From JAGXOF01 sp046545575 (GTDB taxonomy: Bacteria; Chloroflexota; Dehalococcoidia; SZUA-161; SpSt-899): a stretch of 64,000 bases of DNA. The DNA lies in NCBI GenBank assembly GCA_046545575.1, contig JBKGZM010000001.1, positions 1 to 64,000 on the forward strand, written 5' to 3'. The notes under the pieces are model-generated. The model saw only the letters and a program-made list of their open reading frames with translations. It did not search any database and had not been told where the DNA came from. A program made the translations under genes and the position numbers. This document shows, piece after piece, positions 34,648 through 42,706 of this stretch; within the stretch, counting starts at the first letter, position 1, and each line of letters begins with the position of its first letter.

Positions 34648-35664
34648 ATGAAACGGCAACCTGTACTGATAGTTGAGGATGAAAACATCATGCGAGAGTC
34701 CCTCAGGGACTGGCTGGCAGACAGCGGTTACGAGGTAACCACAGCCGAAGATGGTGAACAAGCGCTGCAAATGCTCGGAGAGCAAGAATTCGGCGTGGCG
34801 GTTCTTGACCTCAAACTACCGGGTAAGGACGGCGTTGAGGTCCTGAAAGAAGCCACAAACCGGCAACCGAACCTGAAGGGCATCATTATCACCGCCTATC
34901 CGTCTGTGGAGACGGCGGTAGAGGCGATGAAGTACGGCGCAACCGACTACCTGGTCAAGCCGGTCTCCCCGGATGAACTCGAGGACCTGATACAAAAGAC
35001 CCTGGGTCCCGTACAGGCCGAGATCAGGCCACAGCCCGCTGCCGAGGAAGCTGTAGAGACCGAAACAGAAGCGGCCGAAGTCGAGCAACCGGCAGTTGAA
35101 GAGGAAGTCCCCAGCATAAGCGAAGCCGAAGCCCCTGCACACATGCAGGAGGGGAAGAACCTCTTGAAGGCTGGGCGCTTCGATCAAGCGAAAAGGGAAT
35201 TCCAGGCCGTGATAAGCGTACAGCCTGGCAACCTGGAAGCACGGCAGTACCTCCGCCAAGCGAAGGAAGAGGTAGCAAAATCAGCAAAAGCTGCTGAAGC
35301 CCGTCCAGAAGTGGGCAAGCCATGCGTGTGGATGAAGCTGGGACTCGTCTCCTACCGCATGTGCAATCGGGACTACGATTGCTTCGCCTGCGAGTTCGAC
35401 CAGATGATGCAGGAGAGATTAGCAACCGAGGAAGCGGAAGTAGACAAGGCAGTGGAGCGACTCAAGGAATTGCCAGGCAACCAGCGGGTTTGCCGCTACG
35501 CCCTTAAGGGAGAGGTCGCTCACCGGACATGTAGCCACCTTTTCAACTGTGCACAGTGTGAGTTCAATCAAATGATGGAAGATGCATTCCTGCAAAAGCT
35601 GACTGCGGAGCAGGAAGCGCTGCGCAAGAAGAAAGACAGTTGGTGGTGGAGTTACTGGAGTTAA
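34648..35664 (+). CDS. Response regulator with TPR-like and tandem Cys-rich repeats
   Basis: 338 residues: an N-terminal receiver (about 1-120; VEDENIMRESLRDWLADSGY, phospho-Asp in VLDLKLPG) closely related to that of the NtrC protein upstream, an acidic Glu/Ala/Pro linker (about 130-165), a TPR-like helix pair (NLLKAGRFDQAKREFQAVIS), and two copies of a Cys motif (about 225-255 and 280-312), each C-x(13)-C-x(5,6)-C-x2-C followed by EF(D/N)QMM. The Cys repeats could hold metal or Fe-S. No DNA-binding domain is seen. Start 34648 follows AAGGAGG by eight bases; an in-frame ATG at 34591, also with GGAGG, would add 19 residues. Confidence 0.85.
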   Translation: MKRQPVLIVEDENIMRESLRDWLADSGYEVTTAEDGEQALQMLGEQEFGVAVLDLKLPGKDGVEVLKEATNRQPNLKGIIITAYPSVETAVEAMKYGATDYLVKPVSPDELEDLIQKTLGPVQAEIRPQPAAEEAVETETEAAEVEQPAVEEEVPSISEAEAPAHMQEGKNLLKAGRFDQAKREFQAVISVQPGNLEARQYLRQAKEEVAKSAKAAEARPEVGKPCVWMKLGLVSYRMCNRDYDCFACEFDQMMQERLATEEAEVDKAVERLKELPGNQRVCRYALKGEVAHRTCSHLFNCAQCEFNQMMEDAFLQKLTAEQEALRKKKDSWWWSYWS

Positions 35665-35680
35665 ACAAAGAACGGTAGAT

Positions 35681-35714
35681 TATAGCCCGCCCGGGTATAC
35701 CCGGGCGGGCTATA
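35681..35714. repeat. 34-base perfect palindrome
   Basis: Seventeen-base arms, centre CCCGGGTATACCCGGG, 16 bases after the stop of the receiver gene. No T-run follows, so read-through into the NADH-module genes is possible. It could form a strong mRNA hairpin. Confidence 0.8.
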
Positions 35715-35790
35715 CGTGTATAATAGTATAACAAAACCAGATAAACGCATCCCTGAAGAACGATTTCTAAAACCATAAGGAGGTAACCAT

Positions 35791-36258
35791 ATGGCTTATG
35801 AGGCGGTTGAAACGAGTACAGTAGAGGGGATCATAAATAGATACTCAGGAGACAGTTCAGCCCTTATTCAAGTCCTTCTGGACATCCAGCGTGAAAATCG
35901 GTGGTTGCCAAAAGACACCCTGAAACTGGTCAGTCAAAGTCTCGGTGTTCCATTAACTCAAGTCTACCATATAGCTAGCTTCTACAAGGCCTTCAGTCTT
36001 ATACCCAAAGGGCGAAATCAGGTTACGGTTTGCCTGGGTACTGCGTGCCATACCAGGGGTGCGCCTCGTCTTCTGGACAGGGTTTCCACAAGCCTGAAGC
36101 TGAACCCGGGCGAGACCTCGGAAGACATGCGCTTTAGCCTGGACACGGTCAACTGCCTCGGCTGCTGTGCTCTGGGACCAGTGATGATGGTCGGGGAGCA
36201 GTACTACAGCAACCCTTCCACGGAAGAGTTGGAGAATATCTTCTCCGCATGCGAATGA
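35791..36258 (+). CDS. nuoE: NuoE/HoxE-like thioredoxin-fold [2Fe-2S] subunit
   Basis: 155 residues: an N-terminal helical bundle and a thioredoxin-like [2Fe-2S] domain with ligands in VCLGTACHTRG (near 82-86) and NCLGCCALGP (near 119-124), the four-cysteine pattern of NuoE/HndA. It pairs with the FMN-binding subunit encoded next to pass electrons from NADH. GGAGG is eight bases before the ATG. Confidence 0.95.
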   Translation: MAYEAVETSTVEGIINRYSGDSSALIQVLLDIQRENRWLPKDTLKLVSQSLGVPLTQVYHIASFYKAFSLIPKGRNQVTVCLGTACHTRGAPRLLDRVSTSLKLNPGETSEDMRFSLDTVNCLGCCALGPVMMVGEQYYSNPSTEELENIFSACE

Positions 36259-36288
36259 TCCCGCAATCAATATATTAAGGAGGGAGCT

Positions 36289-38217
36289 ATGCCAAAATTG
36301 AACTCAGCCTCTGACCTGGAGAATTTGAGACAAGAAGTGGTAAGCAAAAGAGACCCAAACAAGCTCTGTGTTACCATATGCTCGGGCACAGGATGCCGCG
36401 CATATGGTAGCGAACAGGTCGCTGAAACCTTTGCCGAAGAGCTCTCAAAAAACGGGCTTAAAGATAAGGTCGACATACGTCGGACGGGGTGCCACGGGTT
36501 CTGCGAGAGAGGCACCCTCGTCGTCATTTTCCCAGAGGAAATATGTTACCTGAAGGTCAAACCAGATGATGTTCCCGAAATCGTCTCCACCACCTTACAG
36601 GAAGGGAAGGTAGTGGATCGGTTACTGTACGAAAAAAGCGACGGCGAAAAAGTAGTTCACGAAAGCGAGATTCCCTTTTATAGCAACCAGAATAGAACAG
36701 TGTTCGGGAACAATAGATTTATTGACCCCAAGAAAATAGACGATTATCTGGCCCTGGGCGGCTACAAGGCCATTTCCAAGGCGCTTTTCGACCTCTCCCC
36801 CGAGCAAGTAATGGACGAAGTTAAGGCCGCCAACCTGAGGGGAAGAGGAGGCGGGGGATTCCCCGCAGGAATAAAGTGGGAGACCACTCGTGATGCTCCG
36901 GATGAACCAAAGTATGTCATCGTCAACGCCGATGAGGGCGACCCGGGCGCTTACATGGACAGGAGCTTGCTCGAGGGCAACCCCCACAGCGTGCTGGAGG
37001 GCTTGACTATCGGGGCCTACGCCATTGGCTCACACCAGGGCTTTATTTATGTGCGTCAGGAATATCCCCTAGCTGTGGAGAATCTGAACATCGCAATAGA
37101 GCAGGCACGGGAACACGGACTTCTCGGGGAAAATATCCTCGGCTCGGGTTTCAATTTCGATGTCACGGTACATCGTGGTGCTGGGGCTTTTGTTTCGGGA
37201 GAGTCCAGCGCTCTCATGACCGCAATAGAGGGCAAGGTAGGCGAACCCAGGCCAAAATACATTCGCACCGCCACAAGCGGCATCTGGGACAAACCCAGCG
37301 ACCTGAACAACGTTGAGACCTGGGCCACTGTTCCCTTGATAATCAACAAAGGCGCTGACTGGTTTACTGGTATCGGGACCGACAGAAGCAAAGGAACAAA
37401 AATATTCTCACTCGTGGGCAAAGTAAATAATACAGGGCTTGTAGAGGTGCCCATGGGGACCACCATTCGTGAGATAATCTACAATATCGGCGGAGGCATT
37501 CCTGGAGGGAAGAAATTTAAGGCCGTTCAGACCGGTGGTCCCTCTGGAGGGGTTATTCCCGAAAGCCTCATCGACCTCCCCGTCGACTACGATGAGCTGG
37601 CCAGGGCGGGCTCGATGATGGGCTCTGGCGGCATGATCGTGATGGACGAAGATACCTGCATGGTAGATATCGCCAGGTATTACCTCAACTTCCTGGCAGG
37701 AGAATCCTGTGGCAAGTGCGTCCCATGTCGGGAGGGAATCTACCAGATGCTCAAGATACTGAACAGGATCTGCGATGGGGAAGGGCAAGATGGAGACATC
37801 GAACTCCTGGAGGAAATCGGGGAGGTGGTCAGGGACTTCTCGCTCTGCGCACTTGGTGCCACAGCCCCTAACCCTGTGCTCAGCACAATCTCGTATTTCC
37901 GCGACGAGTACGAGGCCCACATAAAGGAGAAGCGTTGCCCAGCTGGCGTTTGCAAGTCGCTTATCAGCTACTACATCGATCCGGATAAGTGTCAGGCCTG
38001 TATGATCTGCCTCAGGAACTGTCCTGTTGGAGCCATAAGCGGCGATAAGAACGTGATCCATGTCATAGATCAAGATAAGTGTACCAAATGCGGAACCTGC
38101 TTTGAGGTTTGCCCCTCACGCTTTGGTGCCGTTAAAAAGATCTCTGGAGAGGAACTGCCAGAAGCAGTCCCGGCAGGAACGCCGGTAAAGCGAGAAAAAG
38201 GAGGCAAGAATGGCTGA
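36289..38217 (+). CDS. nuoF: NuoF-like NADH- and FMN-binding subunit with extra ferredoxin domains
   Basis: 642 residues: an N-terminal thioredoxin-like [2Fe-2S] domain (about 20-110, CSGTGCRAYG, GCHGFCERG), the FMN/NADH core (LRGRGGGGFPAGIKWE near 184, NADEGDPGAYMDR), the [4Fe-4S] motif ESCGKCVPCREG near 470, and two C-terminal ferredoxin motifs (CQACMICLRNCP, CTKCGTCFEVCP). This build is found in HydB/HndC of bifurcating hydrogenases and formate dehydrogenases, where NAD+ is reduced or NADH oxidised. Its stop overlaps the next gene by eight bases. Confidence 0.95.
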   Translation: MPKLNSASDLENLRQEVVSKRDPNKLCVTICSGTGCRAYGSEQVAETFAEELSKNGLKDKVDIRRTGCHGFCERGTLVVIFPEEICYLKVKPDDVPEIVSTTLQEGKVVDRLLYEKSDGEKVVHESEIPFYSNQNRTVFGNNRFIDPKKIDDYLALGGYKAISKALFDLSPEQVMDEVKAANLRGRGGGGFPAGIKWETTRDAPDEPKYVIVNADEGDPGAYMDRSLLEGNPHSVLEGLTIGAYAIGSHQGFIYVRQEYPLAVENLNIAIEQAREHGLLGENILGSGFNFDVTVHRGAGAFVSGESSALMTAIEGKVGEPRPKYIRTATSGIWDKPSDLNNVETWATVPLIINKGADWFTGIGTDRSKGTKIFSLVGKVNNTGLVEVPMGTTIREIIYNIGGGIPGGKKFKAVQTGGPSGGVIPESLIDLPVDYDELARAGSMMGSGGMIVMDEDTCMVDIARYYLNFLAGESCGKCVPCREGIYQMLKILNRICDGEGQDGDIELLEEIGEVVRDFSLCALGATAPNPVLSTISYFRDEYEAHIKEKRCPAGVCKSLISYYIDPDKCQACMICLRNCPVGAISGDKNVIHVIDQDKCTKCGTCFEVCPSRFGAVKKISGEELPEAVPAGTPVKREKGGKNG

Positions 38218-38845
38218 AGTTACCTTAACCATAGATGGAAGAGAGGTCAAAGCAGAGGAAGGAACGACCATTCTGGAAGCGGCACAGAGCGCAGGTTTTG
38301 ATATCCCCAATCTCTGTTACCACCCCATGCTAGCCCCCTACGGCGCTTGCCGGCTGTGCATGGTGGAGATAGAGCGGGGCAAGCGAACACGGTTGGTGTC
38401 CTCCTGTGTATATCCTGTAGAGGACGGGCTCACCGTATATACAGAGTCTGACCGAGTGGTCAAGGGACGCAAGATGTTGCTGGAGTTCCTGTGGGCACGT
38501 GCACCCGGCTGTAAGGCGATAAGGGACTACGGCACCAGATATGGCATAAGCGGTATGGAATCCATACGAGAATTCGGCGAAGCCTATGGGGCAGCTGCAA
38601 GCAAGACCAAGTTCGAGATAGAGCCAACCTTCTGCGTTCTTTGCGGCCTGTGCGTTCGGTATTGTGCAGAGATCAAGAAGAAGAACGCCATCGGATTCAT
38701 TGGCAGGGGCACGGAACGGGAGGTAATGTTCTTCCCTGAGATAGCGCGCGAGGAATGCCCACAATGCGAGGAGTGCTTCTCCGTGTGCCCAACAGGTCTG
38801 GTCCGGCTCATGTTTGACCTAGTGAAAGAGCCGCAGTCCCCGTAA
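38210..38845 (+). CDS. HoxU/NuoG N-terminal-like ferredoxin subunit
   Basis: 211 residues: a plant-type [2Fe-2S] domain (Cys36 in LCYHP, then YGACRLCMVE and SSC), a linker region and two C-terminal cysteine motifs (CVLCGLCVRYC, CPQCEECFSVCP). This is the short electron-transfer form (HoxU, or NuoG without its molybdopterin-like half). It connects NuoEF to a partner such as the MvhDGA hydrogenase or the Hdr complex. Two large hairpins follow in the downstream gap. Confidence 0.9.
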   Translation: MAEVTLTIDGREVKAEEGTTILEAAQSAGFDIPNLCYHPMLAPYGACRLCMVEIERGKRTRLVSSCVYPVEDGLTVYTESDRVVKGRKMLLEFLWARAPGCKAIRDYGTRYGISGMESIREFGEAYGAAASKTKFEIEPTFCVLCGLCVRYCAEIKKKNAIGFIGRGTEREVMFFPEIAREECPQCEECFSVCPTGLVRLMFDLVKEPQSP

Positions 38846-38877
38846 TCGACCCCCTGGACTGACAAAGATTCCTGCCG

Positions 38878-38904
38878 GGCGCACCCGCCGAAGGCGGGTG
38901 CGCC
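38878..38904. repeat. GC-rich hairpin with CCGCC-GAA-GGCGG core
   Basis: Twelve-base perfect arms (GGCGCACCCGCC and its complement) around GAA. The CCGCC-GAM-GGCGG centre recurs in the terminator at 34497 and the hairpin at 59430. No T-run follows. Confidence 0.75.
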
Positions 38905-38919
38905 GCTATGATCGCTCGC

Positions 38920-38947
38920 AGCAGGAGGTAAGCACTTACCTCCTGCT
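38920..38947. repeat. Second hairpin in the gap before arsR
   Basis: Twelve-base perfect arms (AGCAGGAGGTAA and its complement) around GCAC. It lies 100 bases upstream of the arsR promoter, so it more likely belongs to the 3' end of the HoxU-like transcript. Confidence 0.65.
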
Positions 38948-39050
38948 CCAACAACACGTTTTTGAGTTTCTCAAGTTCTCCTGGCTCTTGGGGCCAGGCT
39001 CTAGCTGCAAAACATATTGCTATAGCTACACCTTGTGGGCACCTTTAGAT

Positions 39051-39080
39051 TTGACAAGAAAGACTCGCATACGGTATACT
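39051..39080 (+). promoter_or_regulatory. Sigma-70 promoter of arsR-mvhDGA
   Basis: TTGACA, 18-base spacer, TATACT: six of six and five of six. Its -10 box is inside the palindromic operator described next. Confidence 0.75.
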
Positions 39081-39086
39081 GTATGC
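39067..39086 (+). promoter_or_regulatory. Probable ArsR-family operator overlapping the -10 box
   Basis: GCATACGGTA/TACTGTATGC is a 20-base palindrome with one mismatch pair. It covers the -10 box of the arsR promoter, and a further perfect GTATGCATAC overlaps its right end. Position and symmetry fit autorepression by the ArsR protein encoded 30 bases downstream. Confidence 0.65.
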
Positions 39087-39116
39087 ATACATGCGCATAT
39101 AGGAAATTAGTTTGTC

Positions 39117-39518
39117 ATGCAGGAAAGATTGAGAGTATTCAAAGCCCTCTCCGAGGAAACAAGGATGAGGATTATGGGGGTGCTCCTCCAGCGAGAATGT
39201 TCAGTTTGTGAAGTGGCCCAGTCACTGAGTATTTCCCAAACCAGGGCTTCCCGCGGGTTAACTGCTCTCCATAACGCAGGGCTATCCAAGACAAGACGGG
39301 ATGGACTATGGGTCCTTCATTCCATAGATAAAGATACCGTTGAGAAATCTTGCCCCGGACTTCTGAACCTCCTTGATGAATGCCTGAATGATGAAGAAAT
39401 ATGCGTCATTGATCGGGAGAGACTGCGCCACGCAGTGCGGGAAAGCCCCTGCAACTATATCCTCGAATTGTCAGAAAAGGAAGAAGCATACTCTTGCGAA
39501 AGCGATAGTGTTGGCTAA
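39117..39518 (+). CDS. ArsR-family winged-helix regulator
   Basis: 133 residues: a winged helix-turn-helix (FKALSEETRMRIMGVLLQR, then SVCEVAQSLSISQTRASRGL) with ECSVCEV at the place of the ELCVCDL metal site of ArsR/SmtB sensors, plus further cysteines (Cys81, Cys98 and two in the tail). It could sense a metal or redox state. It lies 33 bases upstream of mvhD on the same strand and is likely to control the hydrogenase genes and itself. The tail is longer than in minimal ArsR proteins. Confidence 0.9.
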   Translation: MQERLRVFKALSEETRMRIMGVLLQRECSVCEVAQSLSISQTRASRGLTALHNAGLSKTRRDGLWVLHSIDKDTVEKSCPGLLNLLDECLNDEEICVIDRERLRHAVRESPCNYILELSEKEEAYSCESDSVG

Positions 39519-39551
39519 TAAATAATAATTCGAAACTCGAAAGGGGGGAAG

Positions 39552-39965
39552 ATGGACCAGTTTGAACCGAAGATATTGGGATTTTGCTGTAACTGGTGCT
39601 CTTATGCTGGCGCCGACCTCGCTGGCACTTCCCGAATGCAGCAAGCGACCAATGTGCGGATAATCAGGGTCATGTGTAGTGGCAGAGTTGACCCGACATT
39701 CATACTCAAAGCCTTTGAAGCAGGGGCTGACGGCGTGCTCATCGCCGGTTGCCATCCCGGAGATTGCCACTACATCGCAGGCAACTACAAAACTGCCCGG
39801 CGAATCTCTCTCCTCCAGAATATGTTAGAGCAACTCGGAATAGAGAAGGAGCGAGTCCGTATGGAGTGGGTTTCCGCCGCCGAGGGAGCGAAATTCACAC
39901 AGGTAGTCAACGATTTTACAAAAACCCTCAAAGAATTGGGCGCAAGCCCAGTTAAAGCCCAATAA
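39552..39965 (+). CDS. mvhD: F420-nonreducing-hydrogenase-type iron-sulfur subunit D (MvhD)
   Basis: 137 residues matching MvhD: GFCCNWCSYAGADLAG, RVMCSGRVDP and GCHPGDCHYIAGN, whose cysteines hold a [2Fe-2S] cluster. MvhD links the [NiFe] hydrogenase to HdrA. GGGGGG is four bases before the ATG. First of the mvhDGA trio. Confidence 0.95.
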   Translation: MDQFEPKILGFCCNWCSYAGADLAGTSRMQQATNVRIIRVMCSGRVDPTFILKAFEAGADGVLIAGCHPGDCHYIAGNYKTARRISLLQNMLEQLGIEKERVRMEWVSAAEGAKFTQVVNDFTKTLKELGASPVKAQ

Positions 39966-39986
39966 ATTAAAAGGAAAGGAGCGAAC

Positions 39987-40964
39987 ATGGCTAAGCCGAA
40001 GGTTGCTTTTTACTGGAACGCATCGTGTGGCGGATGTGAGGAGACGGTCGTTGATCTGAATGAAGATATACTGAAGGTCGCAGACGCCGTCGACATAGTG
40101 CTATGGCCTGTCGCGCTGGATTTCAAGAGGAAGGATGTCGAAGCCCTGGCCGACGGGGAGATAGCAGTCAGCTTCATCAACGGGTCCATAAGACTGGAAG
40201 AACAGGAGGACATGGTAAAACTCCTCAGGCAGAAATCCGGACTGGTAGTGGCGTTTGGGGCATGTGCTCACATCGGCGGAATACCCGGACTGGGGAATTT
40301 CTGGAACAGGGAAACGATATTCGATCGGGCATATAAGGAAGTCCCAAGCGTTGAGAATCCGGAGGGAACACTGCCTCAGGAGAAAACAACAGTTGACGGC
40401 TGTGAACTAACCCTCCCGGAATTCTACGACACAGTCAAGACATTGGACCAGACAATTGACGTGGATTACTACCTCCCGGGATGCCCCCCACCACCCGACC
40501 TCGTCATGAATGCCATAAACGCGATTTTGCAAGGCGATTTGCCCGAAAAGGGATCAGTACTCGCCCCTGCCAAAGCCCTGTGCGATACATGCCCTAGAAG
40601 GGACTCAAAGCCGGAGAAAATATCGATCTCCGAGGTGAAGAGGCCGTGGGAAATCAAGATGGACCCTGAGACATGCTTCCTGGCACAGGGCGTGATCTGT
40701 CTCGGTCCCGCTACTCGCTCAGGATGCGGTGAGACCTGTATCAGAGCCAACATGCCCTGCCGTGGATGCTTCGGCCCGGTGGACGGAGTTGCGGATCAGG
40801 GCGCAAGGGCCCTCTCGGCAATCGCCTCCATACTGGGACTCGAGGGCGAGGAAAATATGCCCGAGCAGGACGTCCAGAAGCTGGTCGATCAAATCGTAGA
40901 CCCCGCTGGGACATTCTACAGGTTCGGTCTCCCAGCTTCTCTACTTCGAAGAAAGAAGATGTAG
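39987..40964 (+). CDS. mvhG: [NiFe] hydrogenase small subunit (MvhG)
   Basis: 325 residues. WNASCGGCEETVVDLN near 10-24 supplies the first two proximal-cluster cysteines; VVAFGACAHIGGIPG and YYLPGCPPPPD supply the rest. A Cys-rich C-terminal half (CDTCPRR, CGETCIRANMPCRGC) holds the other clusters. No twin-arginine signal is present, so the enzyme is cytoplasmic, as in group 3c hydrogenases. GGAAAGGAG precedes the ATG. Confidence 0.94.
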   Translation: MAKPKVAFYWNASCGGCEETVVDLNEDILKVADAVDIVLWPVALDFKRKDVEALADGEIAVSFINGSIRLEEQEDMVKLLRQKSGLVVAFGACAHIGGIPGLGNFWNRETIFDRAYKEVPSVENPEGTLPQEKTTVDGCELTLPEFYDTVKTLDQTIDVDYYLPGCPPPPDLVMNAINAILQGDLPEKGSVLAPAKALCDTCPRRDSKPEKISISEVKRPWEIKMDPETCFLAQGVICLGPATRSGCGETCIRANMPCRGCFGPVDGVADQGARALSAIASILGLEGEENMPEQDVQKLVDQIVDPAGTFYRFGLPASLLRRKKM

Positions 40965-40996
40965 TAACTCGGAACTGACAGCACAAGGAGGAGATA

Positions 40997-42463
40997 ATGA
41001 AACAGATAACCATAGATCCGATTACCAGACTTGAGGGACATGGCAAGATCGAGATCTTCCTCAATGATGAGGGAGAGGTCCATCAAGCTTATCTCCAGGT
41101 ACCCGAACTTCGGGGTTTTGAGAAGTTCTCTGAGGGAAGGCCGGCAGAGGAGATGCCCAGGATCACCACCATGATCTGCGGGGTCTGTCCCACTGCTCAC
41201 CACATGGCCGCCACCAAAACGCTCGATGACCTGTGGAAGGTGGAGCCAACCTCAACGGCGAAGAAAATAAGACGTTTGATGTACAATGCCTTCCAGGCGG
41301 AAGACCATCTGCTCCACTTCTTCTTCCTCGGCGGCCCCGATTTCATCGTCGGCCCGACGGCACCGGCTGCGGAAAGGAATATACTGGGCGTTGTCGGCAA
41401 AGTCGGGACGGAGGCCGGTGGCAAAGTAATAGAGGCCAGAAAGAGGCTCAGAAACGTGCTGAGGATAATCGGGGGCAAACCGGTTATGCCCACCTGTGGG
41501 CTTCCCGGTGGCGTGTCGAAGGCGATTACCGAGGAGGAAAGACAAAGTTGTATAGAGGCAGGGGAATATGCAGTTGACCTTTGCCAGTTTGCCTTAAAGG
41601 CCTTCGATGATATAGTGCTGAACAACAAGGAATATGTCGACCTTATAACTGGTGACGCCTTTACCCACAGGACCTACTACATGGGGCTCGTGGATGAAAA
41701 CAACAAGGTAGACTTCTACGATGGCATGATCAGAGTGGTTGACCCCAATGGTAAGGAATTCGCCAAATTCAGGCCACAGGAATACCTCGACCACGTCAGG
41801 GAGCATGTCGAACCGTGGAGCTACATCAAGTTCTGTTATCTTAAGAACGTGGGATGGAATGGTTTCACCGATGGGGAAGACAGCGGGGTTTACAGAGTGG
41901 CACCACTCGCCCGACTCAACGCAGCGGATGGGATGCCCACCCCGCTTGCTCAGGAAGCTTACAACAAGATGTACGAGACCCTGGGAGGCAAGCCGGTCCA
42001 CCATACTCTGGCTTACCACTGGGCCCGGCTGATTGAGGCGCTTTCCGCTTCGGAGCAGGTGCTGGACCTTGCCAAAGATCCTGAGCTTACCTCCGATGAC
42101 ATCGTAAACCTGCCAACTGCAACTCCGAAGGAGGGCGTCGGTGTGGTTGAAGCTCCCAGAGGGACCCTGTTCCATCACTATGAGACAGATGAGAAAGGTA
42201 TCCTGACAAAGGTTAATTTGATCGTGGCCACAACCAATAACGCTGCTCCCATCAATATGTCGATCGAGAAAGCCGCCAGAGCACTCATACACAACGGAGA
42301 GGTTAACGACGGGCTTCTCAACATGGTTGAGATGGGATTCAGGGCTTACGATCCTTGCCACGCCTGTGCAACCCATAGCTTGCCAAGTGAAACGCCGCTG
42401 GAGGTCACAGTCCGCGATTCCCAGGGCAATGAGCTTAGAAAATTGACCAGAAACCTCGGTTAA
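40997..42463 (+). CDS. mvhA: [NiFe] hydrogenase large subunit (MvhA)
   Basis: 488 residues. The Ni-Fe ligands are Cys61/Cys64 (ICGVCPTAHH) and Cys454/Cys457 (DPCHACATH). After His460 there is a 28-residue tail that a maturation protease would remove; a protease gene is present at 50753. RLEGHGKIEIF opens the protein as in group 3 enzymes. It splits H2 and feeds electrons through MvhG and MvhD to the Hdr complex, and perhaps to the NuoEF/HoxU module. Confidence 0.96.
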   Translation: MKQITIDPITRLEGHGKIEIFLNDEGEVHQAYLQVPELRGFEKFSEGRPAEEMPRITTMICGVCPTAHHMAATKTLDDLWKVEPTSTAKKIRRLMYNAFQAEDHLLHFFFLGGPDFIVGPTAPAAERNILGVVGKVGTEAGGKVIEARKRLRNVLRIIGGKPVMPTCGLPGGVSKAITEEERQSCIEAGEYAVDLCQFALKAFDDIVLNNKEYVDLITGDAFTHRTYYMGLVDENNKVDFYDGMIRVVDPNGKEFAKFRPQEYLDHVREHVEPWSYIKFCYLKNVGWNGFTDGEDSGVYRVAPLARLNAADGMPTPLAQEAYNKMYETLGGKPVHHTLAYHWARLIEALSASEQVLDLAKDPELTSDDIVNLPTATPKEGVGVVEAPRGTLFHHYETDEKGILTKVNLIVATTNNAAPINMSIEKAARALIHNGEVNDGLLNMVEMGFRAYDPCHACATHSLPSETPLEVTVRDSQGNELRKLTRNLG

Positions 42464-42484
42464 AACCGGGGTGCCTGTTCACCG

Positions 42485-42543
42485 CGTCATCGCGAGTTCG
42501 CCCCTGGCGGACTCCGAGGGCCCACCATAGGTGGGCAATGACG
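42485..42543. repeat. REP/MITE-like element after mvhA
   Basis: Outer arms CGTCAT and ATGACG enclose a perfect inner hairpin (GCCCACC, ATA, GGTGGGC at 42520-42536). The TCATCGCGAG and GCAATGACG ends look like dispersed extragenic repeats. No coding sequence in the 243-base gap. Confidence 0.6.
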
Positions 42544-42560
42544 TTCCCTGAGGTTATCAT

Positions 42561-42579
42561 TCCGTGCTCTTGACACGGA
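42561..42579. repeat. Second short palindromic repeat after mvhA
   Basis: TCCGTG and CACGGA arms with a seven-base loop, within TCATTCCGTG...CACGGATTCCAG, a common style of dispersed extragenic palindrome. Adjacent to the element at 42485. Confidence 0.5.
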
Positions 42580-42706
42580 TTCCAGCAGGCTGGGTGCTTA
42601 GTCCAGTTCAGTAAATAATTCAGCATGGTATGGTTTTGCCATTCCATGTTGCGAGAAATCGTAGGGAACGAAACAGTAAAACGAAGAGTTTAGTTAGGAG
42701 TCAAGG

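Noticed and set aside
41594..42376. A 260-residue open frame on the minus strand opposite mvhA
   Set aside because: MvhA carries all catalytic cysteines on the plus strand; the antisense frame shows no domain.
42630..42660. A -24/-12 promoter before the oxidoreductase at 42707
   Set aside because: TGG and TTGC elements occur, but the spacing is one base short or long, which sigma-54 does not tolerate well.
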